NCBI RefSeq assembly: GCF_009906955.1 | Contig: NZ_CP047656.1 | Location: 744,001 to 808,000 of the forward strand | Direction of reading: 5' to 3' | From: Paraglaciecola mesophila | Lineage (GTDB): Bacteria > Pseudomonadota > Gammaproteobacteria > Enterobacterales > Alteromonadaceae | DNA: 64,000 bases | Program-made: the position numbers and the translations under genes | The notes under the pieces: generated by a model | Databases searched by the model: none | What the model saw: the letters and a program-made list of their open reading frames with translations, nothing else | What the model was told of the DNA's origin: nothing | Shown: piece after piece, positions 56,924 to 64,000 of the stretch | Layout: each line of letters starts with the position of its first letter | How positions within the stretch are numbered: the stretch's first letter is position 1

Positions 56924-59305
56924 TTGAAGCCGGCCCCAAGACCTGACAACGATGCAATGCGTGTTAACGCGTTACATCAATTAAATATATTAGATACTAA
57001 AGCCGAAGAACGCTTTGACCGCATCACTCGATTAGCAGCACATACGTTTGGTTGTCAGTTTTCGTCAATTTCGTTTATTGACAGTGAACGTCAGTGGTAT
57101 AAATCAGTCTATAACTTCGACGCGACCGAATTGTCTCGCGATATTTCTTTTTGTGCCTATACCATCACTAAAAATGATGTTTTCGTTATTAACGATACAC
57201 ACAAAGATGATGACTTTAAAGACAGTGAATTTGTCACCGACGCCCCTCTACTGCGTTTTTATGCTGGTGTAAAAATCAGTATCAATAACTACCATGTGGG
57301 TTCTCTTTGTGTATTTGATACCACCCCTAAACAGTTCAGTTCGGCTGATGAACACGCGTTGCAGGATTTAGCCAGCATGGTAGAGAGTGAGTTACAAAAA
57401 GAGGTACTTACCCAAGCCGCAGAAGCCATGAAGCGCTACCAAGAACAACTGGATGAAACGCAAAAGTTAACCCGAGTACGCAACACCATCCTTGAAAAAA
57501 TAGTGAACGCTGAATCACTTCATTCGGTATTGTTGGACATTGTAAAAGCCATAGAGAGTGAATACCACAATCAAAAATGCAGTATTTTATTACTGAAAGA
57601 TAATTGCCTGTACTCGGGCGCCGCTCCTTCACTACCTGATTTTTATAACCAAGCCATCGATGGCGTCGAAATCGGTCTAGGACAAGGCTCATGTGGCACT
57701 GCAGCCTTTACTGGAAAACGTACTATTGTCGAGGATATTACTACCCACCCCTATTGGACAGCTTGGGTTGAACTCGCGGCAAAAGCGAAATTGGGGGCAT
57801 GCTGGTCCGAACCAATTAAAGCGGCAAATGGAAAAGTACTTGGCTCCTTTGCCATTTATCATTCCAAAAAAGCCACACCCAATAAAGAGGAACTCGCGCG
57901 AATAGAAATGTTTGCTAATATCGCAAGCATAGCGATAGAACGTCAGAAAAGCAGCGATTTAATTTGGCATCAAGCCAACTTTGACGAACTCACCCAGCTA
58001 CCCAATCGCAACATTATGGGCGAGCACCTAAAAAAAGCGCTCGACGCTGCACAACGAAATAAAACACAAGTGGCCGTCATGTTCTTAGACTTAGATAATT
58101 TTAAGGATATCAATGACACCTTAGGACACGGGGTTGGCGACGCGCTGTTGATTGATTGTGCCAAGCGGATCTCCAGTTGCATTCGCCATAAAGACACCGT
58201 TGCACGTTTAGGAGGTGATGAATTTGTTATCATTTTAAACGATATAACCGATTTCGGCGGACTTGAAAAAACGGCACAGAAAATTCTGAAAGTGATTGAG
58301 CAGCCCTATCATTTACAAAGTGAAGTTGTACATAGTAGCGCCAGTATTGGGATAACCATCTACCCAGACGATGCAGAAGACGTAGCAAGCCTGCTTAAAA
58401 ATGCAGATCAAGCCATGTATGGCGCCAAAGGCGTCGGTAAAAACAACTATCACTACTACACCAAGAGTATGCGGAACGCCGCGTTAAAGCGCATGACTTT
58501 AATCACCGACTTACGCCATGCCATCGAACACAACGAGCTATTTCTTGTTTACCAACCCATAGTCAATATGAATAACGGTAACGTAAATAAAGCTGAGGCG
58601 CTAATTCGCTGGCAACATCCAACACGAGGACTTATTTGCCCGGACGATTTTATCCCTATAGCTGAAGAAACGGGCTTAATAATAGATATTAGCAATTGGG
58701 TTTTTGAGCGAGTGTGCCGAGATGCCAAATATTGGCGCAAAACACTTTGCCCCGACCTACAGCTCAGCATTAATACGTCCCCTGTTCATTACACTGACCC
58801 TGATAGATGCATCACCCAGTGGTTACAACATATGTTGGTATCTCGAACGCCTCCACAAGCGATCACACTCGAAATAACTGAAAACCTGTTAATGGATGCA
58901 AATACCAGCGTTTCCAATAAGCTATTTCAATTTCGCCAAGCGGGTGTCGATATCGCGCTAGATGATTTTGGTACCGGGTATTCATCTATTTCTTATCTAA
59001 AAAAATACCCTACTGACTTTTTGAAAATTGATAAGTCATTTGTCCATTCCATGAGCGAAGTCAGTAATGACAAAATACTTTGTGAAGCGATTATCGTGAT
59101 GGCAAAAAAATTGGGAATTGAAGTGATCGCCGAGGGAATAGAAACAGAAGAACAGCACAATATTCTCCAGAAAATGGGCTGTAAGTATGGTCAAGGCTAC
59201 TTGTTCTTTAAGCCGCTAACATATGAAGAGTTCAATGCCATGCTCGAAAAATCTAAATCGGCTATGAATAAAAGCACGATGCGCTCCTCTGGCGATATTC
59301 TATAG
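56924..59305 (+). CDS. GAF-GAF-GGDEF-EAL bifunctional c-di-GMP protein
   Basis: About 793 residues from the TTG at 56924, chosen for GGGAG 7 nt upstream and because the protein then starts at KPAPRPDNDAMRVNALHQL, the usual head of this family; a TTG at 56885 and an ATG at 56906 are alternatives. Two GAF domains (FDRITRLAAHTFGCQFSSIS; SILLLKDNCLYSGAAPSLPD to GKVLGSFAIYHSK) precede an intact GGDEF (RLGGDEFVIIL) and an intact EAL (EALIRWQHP, ITLEITENLL, DDFGTGYSS, AEGIETEEQ). It could make and break c-di-GMP. No TM, so cytoplasmic. Probably a separate transcript from the two-component pair 82 nt upstream. Confidence 0.92.
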   Translation: MKPAPRPDNDAMRVNALHQLNILDTKAEERFDRITRLAAHTFGCQFSSISFIDSERQWYKSVYNFDATELSRDISFCAYTITKNDVFVINDTHKDDDFKDSEFVTDAPLLRFYAGVKISINNYHVGSLCVFDTTPKQFSSADEHALQDLASMVESELQKEVLTQAAEAMKRYQEQLDETQKLTRVRNTILEKIVNAESLHSVLLDIVKAIESEYHNQKCSILLLKDNCLYSGAAPSLPDFYNQAIDGVEIGLGQGSCGTAAFTGKRTIVEDITTHPYWTAWVELAAKAKLGACWSEPIKAANGKVLGSFAIYHSKKATPNKEELARIEMFANIASIAIERQKSSDLIWHQANFDELTQLPNRNIMGEHLKKALDAAQRNKTQVAVMFLDLDNFKDINDTLGHGVGDALLIDCAKRISSCIRHKDTVARLGGDEFVIILNDITDFGGLEKTAQKILKVIEQPYHLQSEVVHSSASIGITIYPDDAEDVASLLKNADQAMYGAKGVGKNNYHYYTKSMRNAALKRMTLITDLRHAIEHNELFLVYQPIVNMNNGNVNKAEALIRWQHPTRGLICPDDFIPIAEETGLIIDISNWVFERVCRDAKYWRKTLCPDLQLSINTSPVHYTDPDRCITQWLQHMLVSRTPPQAITLEITENLLMDANTSVSNKLFQFRQAGVDIALDDFGTGYSSISYLKKYPTDFLKIDKSFVHSMSEVSNDKILCEAIIVMAKKLGIEVIAEGIETEEQHNILQKMGCKYGQGYLFFKPLTYEEFNAMLEKSKSAMNKSTMRSSGDIL

Positions 59306-59398
59306 TTATTGACGTCATCAATTATTGGTCGCTAGTCACTGGATAGCAACGGCGCAATGTTGATATAATCAACCAACATTTCTTACTGGTTTAAACCT

Positions 59399-59830
59399 AT
59401 GCATTCTCAACTCATCGAACACATTTTCGCTATTTCTGAGCGTTACAGGTTAACGGTTCGAAGCGCCATAAACGCCAGCGAATTAGGCATAGGCGCTATG
59501 CATGTTCGCAGCCTTAAGATTATCGCAGAGACGCCTGACTGCACAGCAAATCACATTGTTATTAAACTGGTCAGGGACAAAGCCCAAGTTGCACGTTTGG
59601 TAAAAGAGCTTCTAACCATTAAACTCATCGATAAGAATGCGCATCCAGACGATAAACGCAGTCAAATTTTAACCTTAAATTCTCAAGGCAAAAAATTGAT
59701 GAAGCAGTTACAGCATGCGCAAGAGAAAATTCAGGCCCAAATGACGCAAGGTTTAAGCGCTGAACAACAACGACAGTTTGAAGACATTGCCCAGCATATT
59801 TCACACAATTTAATGCCAAGCAAAGTCTAA
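59399..59830 (+). CDS. MarR-family transcriptional regulator
   Basis: 143 residues with the MarR winged helix: an N-terminal dimerisation helix (LIEHIFAISERYRLTVRSAINASEL), recognition region CTANHIVIKLVRDKAQVARLVKELLTIKLI, and the wing DKNAHPDDKRSQILTLNSQGKKLMKQL. The DxR in the wing is present. These dimeric repressors typically respond to phenolic or oxidant ligands. It is convergent with the aldo/keto reductase gene, and the two stop codons overlap (59827-59830), so they share no promoter; the target is unknown. Confidence 0.9.
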   Translation: MHSQLIEHIFAISERYRLTVRSAINASELGIGAMHVRSLKIIAETPDCTANHIVIKLVRDKAQVARLVKELLTIKLIDKNAHPDDKRSQILTLNSQGKKLMKQLQHAQEKIQAQMTQGLSAEQQRQFEDIAQHISHNLMPSKV

Positions 59831-60822
59831 CGCCCTAAGGCGCGCATTGCTTCTAGCGGATAACGAAGTCCGTGGATTTTATGCTTATCAATGCGCTCAG
59901 CGATCTCTTTCCATTGGGTGCCCGTTCGTTTAAGCGCCATAGCACCGGCGTTTTCCATCACCCGTTTCGGGCTGCGCGTACCAGGAATACACACATAGTT
60001 TTGACTTTGATGCAGCACCCAAGCCAATGCTAATTGTGCAGGCGTGCAATTTACATCATGAGCAATCGCTTTTATTTCATCAACAAGAGCCAAATTAGCC
60101 GAGAGGTTTTGCTCTGTAAACCTAGGGTTGTTCAAACGCCAATCACCCGGCTCAAAATCTTGGCGGCTAGTAAATGCACCAGTTAAAAACCCTCGCCCAA
60201 GTGGGCTATAAGCGACTAGGCCAATACCTAACTCATTACAGGCAGGTAATATATGTCCTTCAATGTCGCGACTCCATAAAGAGTATTCACTTTGTAGTGC
60301 ACTAATGGGATGCACCCTACACGCTCGCGTTAAACTATCGACACCCGCCTCGGATAGTCCTAAATACCTGACTTTACCAAGTTTAACGAGATCCGCCATG
60401 GCACCAACGGTATCCTCGATGGGTACATTCGGATCCATTCTGTGTTGATAGTACAAATCGATACAATCAACCCCTAGGCGTCGCAAACTTGCATCACAGG
60501 CGTGCTTAACGTATTCAGGTCTACCATTAAATTCTATAAAATTGCCGCTATTATCGCGTACTATGCCAAACTTAGTGGCCAAGGTGACGTTATTTCGTGC
60601 CCTAGGATGCTTTTTGAAGTAGCGTCCGAGTAATAACTCGTTAGTTTTCGGGCCGTAGATGTCCGAGGTGTCCCAAAAGGTTACTCCGCTATTGAGAGCT
60701 TGGCTAAGGGTCGCAAATGAATCATGAGGCTCATGAGAGCCATAGAAATCCGACATCCCCATACAGCCTAAACCGACACCAGATACCGCCAAACCTTGCT
60801 CACCTAACAATCGTGTTTGCAT
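59827..60822 (-). CDS. Aldo/keto reductase (IolS/YajO-like)
   Basis: 331 residues. AKR tetrad: Asp and Tyr in FWDTSDIYGPKTNELLLGRY, Lys in VTLATKFGIVRDNSG, His in LYYQHRMDPNVPIEDT. NADP-binding end: CIPGTRSPKRVMENAGAM. It begins MQTRLLGEQGLAVSGVGLGCMGMSDFYG, as in AKR13-type enzymes that reduce methylglyoxal and other carbonyls. Only distantly similar to the reductase at 10317. It is divergent from an AraC regulator 196 nt away, which probably controls it; this head-to-head pair is common among AKRs induced by reactive carbonyls. Confidence 0.92.
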   Translation of the reverse strand: MQTRLLGEQGLAVSGVGLGCMGMSDFYGSHEPHDSFATLSQALNSGVTFWDTSDIYGPKTNELLLGRYFKKHPRARNNVTLATKFGIVRDNSGNFIEFNGRPEYVKHACDASLRRLGVDCIDLYYQHRMDPNVPIEDTVGAMADLVKLGKVRYLGLSEAGVDSLTRACRVHPISALQSEYSLWSRDIEGHILPACNELGIGLVAYSPLGRGFLTGAFTSRQDFEPGDWRLNNPRFTEQNLSANLALVDEIKAIAHDVNCTPAQLALAWVLHQSQNYVCIPGTRSPKRVMENAGAMALKRTGTQWKEIAERIDKHKIHGLRYPLEAMRALGR

Positions 60823-61018
60823 GCTTTTTACCTCTCATTATATAAATCAACAGTCAAAATCCATCTAAAGACTACGCCAAGAAAAAGTTGATTTATGTGG
60901 GCGATACTCGAATTAGTTTGCCTAATCCTCCAAAGGCGCTGGGATCACCTTTTCATCGTGTTATGACGTGGCATACTAAATTAAGTATTCAAATGAACAT
61001 ATAACAGAGGGACGTGCT

Positions 61019-61924
61019 GTGAATAATTTGATTTGTAGAGCCCTAAGCATGGCCTCACATGAAGGTGACTTTGCTACCTGTATCCCCCACTTAAGCCTAT
61101 TTCGTAGGGATAGCCCCACGCCTTCCCCTATGCCGGTGATCTATCAACCCAGCATTTATATGGTACTACAAGGCGCGAAAGCAGCATTCTTAGGCAAAGA
61201 GCGCTATTTATACGATACGATGCACTATTTGGTCAGTTGCGTGCCTCTGCCGTTAGAAGGACAGATATTACAAGCAAGTTCAGACACCCCCTACCTTGCT
61301 GCACGCATTAGCCTTGATACTCAAATGATAAATGAGTTACTCGTTGAAATGCCCCTTGAACCCAAGCCTCAATCGCTCTCAGAACATACTGCCGATGCGC
61401 TAAGCCCAGCTAGCCGTGGTATTTACGTCAGTGCGATACACTCAGATATACAGAATACCCTATCTAGGTTGTTAGATTTTGCTCAATCCAAGGTAAAAGC
61501 CCATGTATTAGGGCAACTCGCCCTTAAAGAACTCATATATTATGTGCTAAATGATGAACATGGTGCATTGCTACGAAGCTTTGCCTGTCAAGATCGCCAG
61601 CAATATCAAATCGCCAATGTACTGCAATACATCAATAGGCACTACGCGTTAACTATGGATATACCTAGCTTAGCCAGTAAAGCCAACATGAGTGAGTCTT
61701 CGTTTTATCACCATTTTAAAGCAGCAACAAATACAAGTCCTATTCAATATATAAAGACCGTACGCTTACATGCAGCTAAACGAAAGATGCTATTTGAACA
61801 ATACAATGCTACTGCTGCCGCTTACGAGGTTGGCTACACGAGCACCTCACAATTTAGTCGAGAGTATCGTCGCCTATTTTCTGTGCCCCCTGCACAAGAC
61901 GCGCGGATATTAACTAGGGTATGA
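61019..61924 (+). CDS. AraC-family regulator, probable controller of the adjacent aldo/keto reductase
   Basis: 301 residues from a GTG start with AGAGGGA 8 nt upstream. The N-terminal half is the AraC_N type (IPHLSLFRRDSPTPSPMPVIYQPSIYMVLQGAKAAFLG, LASSDTPYLAARI-like segment), found in YqhC-like regulators. The C-terminal half has two HTHs: MDIPSLASKANMSESSFYHH and AAAYEVGYTSTSQFSREYRR. In E. coli YqhC activates an aldehyde reductase gene next to it; by analogy this protein may activate the divergent AKR when reactive aldehydes are present (inference). Confidence 0.9.
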   Translation: MNNLICRALSMASHEGDFATCIPHLSLFRRDSPTPSPMPVIYQPSIYMVLQGAKAAFLGKERYLYDTMHYLVSCVPLPLEGQILQASSDTPYLAARISLDTQMINELLVEMPLEPKPQSLSEHTADALSPASRGIYVSAIHSDIQNTLSRLLDFAQSKVKAHVLGQLALKELIYYVLNDEHGALLRSFACQDRQQYQIANVLQYINRHYALTMDIPSLASKANMSESSFYHHFKAATNTSPIQYIKTVRLHAAKRKMLFEQYNATAAAYEVGYTSTSQFSREYRRLFSVPPAQDARILTRV

Positions 61925-61951
61925 TGTGATGTCGATACACTTAGGGTACCT

Positions 61952-64000
61952 ATGCATACATCATCTCTTCTTTCGTTCTGGATCCGTTTTTCGCTTTTAT
62001 TGTGCCTAGTAATCGCTACAACTAGCTACGGCGATGATAATTTATTACCAAGTGTTGAAGAAATACAGCAACGATTAAAAGCGTCCGCGGATGCAGCTGA
62101 TATTTCTGATAAAGAAAAAGACCAGATAGAAAAGTCCTACCAGCAAGCAATTGATGACATTAGGGCAGCGCAACAATATGAGCAACAAAGTCTAAAATAC
62201 CGACAAGCGATTAAAGACGCCCCTGACGCACTGAGCAAAATTGAGCAACAACAAGCTCGCTATTCTGCGCCCCAATTACCCAATGAGCCACTGGATGGCC
62301 AAACTGTATTGAGCTTACTAAATGACATGGAGGGTAAAGTCACAAGTTTGCGTGCAACCACATCTGAGCTGAAAGCCAACCTCGATGACGAACGCCGTTT
62401 ATTACTTCGTCAGATTATCAGTGACACCCAAACGGCAATCGATGCGACTAACAACAACCTGAGCACTGATGATAAGAACAACCCTTACCAATTAGCCGAC
62501 AATATCGCTCAGACTGCCCAACGAAAAATGTTGCAGTCCAAAATTGATGCAATCAAACAGCGCCTAGCCTATCGACCGGACCATCTCGCACTACTTGAAG
62601 CGCAAATATCTTTTGAACAAAAGAGGCTCAATGGCGCTATTAACTTGCGTGATAAACTCACTGCCTTACAGAGTCAATTAGATAGCAAAGCGAATGCTTC
62701 TAAATTATCGCAACTGCAGGCTGTTACGGCCTCTTTAATTAGCGCCCCAAAATCGTTGCGTGATATCGCCAAACACAATGAAGTATTAGCCCAACAGGCA
62801 GCCTCTTTATCCGAGCAACAAGATAATACCAGTGATGAACTCAATCGAATTCAAACACAAATAAACGAGCTGAATAATAAGTTCTCTTCGCTCAATCGCT
62901 TACTCGAGCTCGAGGTTTATGAATCATCGGCGGTCTTTGGTAACGCCCTTCGACAGGAGTGGGAGCAAACTTCGAGCGTAATCAATAGCAGTGAAGCGAT
63001 CAAACAAACGGAAATGCTATTGGTCGATAACCGAGTGGCTATGTTTAGCATTAACCAGAAGCGCGCACCATACGACGTACCAGAAGTAAAACCCTTAATG
63101 GCCCAAATAGGCAAAGACAATACACGCTGGAAGGATGAAGCGCACAACCTGATCAATCAACGACGAGAGCTTATTTCTCAGCTAAGTTCGGCCTATACAC
63201 AGCACGTGGATACCTTATCAGTTTTATTGGATAAATTAGGTTACTTGAGTCAAAGAAGTCAAACCTACAGTGATCTATTAGAAAGTAATTTATTTTGGAT
63301 CCCAAGTGCTACGCCATTTAACGTACAAACGGTAGCGGCAGCAGGCGATTCTGCGGCGTGGCTGTTTCGCACGGAACATTGGCAAAACGTAGTACAAGCT
63401 ATTGTGCGTAATGTGCAACAAGAACAAATTAGTTTATTCACAATACTGTGTGCTTTTGTTCTCACGATAATATTACGAAAGCGTTTAAAACAACGCTTAA
63501 CAGATATCGCCCCTAATATTGGAAAGGTACAAACAGATGCATTTCAATTCACCCTTGAAGGGCTAGCCATTACGTTAGGTTTGTCCTTACCTCCCGCATT
63601 ATTGTTGTTTGCCTTAGCACTGCTTAGCGATACCCAAACGGGCTTTTCCAACAGTTTAAGCAATGCATTTTTCGTTGGTGGATTAATGATGATTTACCTT
63701 GAGTTCATGCTGCAACTTGTGCGAAAAAATGGATTGGGTGAAGTGCATTTCAGGTGGAGTGAATCCAACCTCGCATTACTGCGAAAGAACAACAGGTTAC
63801 TCATTATTGTTTTCATTCCTGTTGGCATCATAATGACATTGCTAACCAATCAAGCGAGTGTCGAAATTCGTGAAGATTTAGGGCAATTTGCGCTTATTAT
63901 TTTATGTTCTTCGCTTGCCATTGCGGGAACAAGGGTTACGCGTAACGCCTACTATCGCCACCGTAGCTCGCTTTATACATCTAAGCGATTTTCTTACTTT
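61952..64000 (+). CDS. MscK/KefA-like mechanosensitive channel, C-terminus outside the window
   Basis: An open frame of 683 codons from ATG 61952 to the window end, with no stop. Signal peptide residues 1-30 (SLLLCLVIATTSYG). Residues about 35-470 form a long, Gln-rich periplasmic coiled coil (IQQRLKASADAADISD, QIEKSYQQAIDDIRAAQQ), as in the MscS_porin region of MscK. From about residue 490 a series of TM helices starts (FTILCAFVLTIIL, AITLGLSLPPALLLFALAL). The conserved MscS pore and beta domain must lie beyond the window. It starts 28 nt after the AraC gene and shares its strand; co-transcription is possible but functionally unexplained. Confidence 0.87.
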   Translation, partial: MHTSSLLSFWIRFSLLLCLVIATTSYGDDNLLPSVEEIQQRLKASADAADISDKEKDQIEKSYQQAIDDIRAAQQYEQQSLKYRQAIKDAPDALSKIEQQQARYSAPQLPNEPLDGQTVLSLLNDMEGKVTSLRATTSELKANLDDERRLLLRQIISDTQTAIDATNNNLSTDDKNNPYQLADNIAQTAQRKMLQSKIDAIKQRLAYRPDHLALLEAQISFEQKRLNGAINLRDKLTALQSQLDSKANASKLSQLQAVTASLISAPKSLRDIAKHNEVLAQQAASLSEQQDNTSDELNRIQTQINELNNKFSSLNRLLELEVYESSAVFGNALRQEWEQTSSVINSSEAIKQTEMLLVDNRVAMFSINQKRAPYDVPEVKPLMAQIGKDNTRWKDEAHNLINQRRELISQLSSAYTQHVDTLSVLLDKLGYLSQRSQTYSDLLESNLFWIPSATPFNVQTVAAAGDSAAWLFRTEHWQNVVQAIVRNVQQEQISLFTILCAFVLTIILRKRLKQRLTDIAPNIGKVQTDAFQFTLEGLAITLGLSLPPALLLFALALLSDTQTGFSNSLSNAFFVGGLMMIYLEFMLQLVRKNGLGEVHFRWSESNLALLRKNNRLLIIVFIPVGIIMTLLTNQASVEIREDLGQFALIILCSSLAIAGTRVTRNAYYRHRSSLYTSKRFSYF

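Overview
The window looks like chromosome from a marine, agar-degrading gammaproteobacterium of the Alteromonadaceae (Paraglaciecola/Glaciecola/Alteromonas type). This rests on a GH50 beta-agarase and GH117 neoagarobiose-hydrolase locus, many chemotaxis and c-di-GMP proteins, gammaproteobacterial initiator tRNAs with encoded CCA, and several RND pumps. The genus is inferred from gene content only; no database was searched.

Layout. 0-2 kb: the 5' part of a periplasmic family-3 solute-binding protein, a small secreted protein of unknown function, and an 8-stranded outer-membrane barrel. 2.3-10.1 kb: an RND operon with one lipoprotein adaptor and two different permeases. 10.3-11.9 kb: an aldo/keto reductase coupled to a SPOUT RNA methyltransferase. 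12.1-16.3 kb: a second RND pump. 16.4-19.0 kb: an isolated cytoplasmic molybdopterin oxidoreductase and a DUF1272 zinc-ribbon protein. 19.2-23.8 kb: an HlyD/MacA-type adaptor with an ABC ATPase and two FtsX-type permeases.

23.9-36.7 kb is a carbohydrate region. A lipoprotein GH50 agarase diverges from an operon of sugar porter, KDG-type kinase, GH117 hydrolase and a small HTH protein. Next come a sugar-type binding protein divergent from a chemoreceptor, then a phytanoyl-CoA-dioxygenase-like and beta-propeller pair divergent from an IclR regulator. A palindrome with core ATTGTTAACAAT lies in front of the agarase, the porter and the dioxygenase, suggesting one regulon. Agarose would be cut to neoagarobiose by GH50, split by GH117 into galactose and 3,6-anhydro-L-galactose, and the deoxy-keto-acid intermediate phosphorylated by the kinase. 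The anhydrogalactose dehydrogenase and cycloisomerase are not in the window.

36.7-43.2 kb (minus strand) is a four-gene SMC/condensin operon with a TOPRIM nuclease, read as a divergent Wadjet (Jet/MksBEFG) plasmid-defence system. Its gene order, C-B-A-D, is not the usual A-B-C-D. Upstream lie a 279-bp MITE-like element and a locus with two intact initiator tRNA-Met genes and five tandem, 100-105-bp units that keep only the 3' part of that tRNA.

45.2-59.3 kb is a signalling block: a membrane EAL protein, a PAS chemoreceptor, an HD-GYP response regulator with an MHYT hybrid kinase, an OmpR-type two-component pair and a GAF-GAF-GGDEF-EAL protein. 59.4-64 kb holds a MarR regulator, a second aldo/keto reductase, an AraC regulator and the 5' part of an MscK-like mechanosensitive channel.
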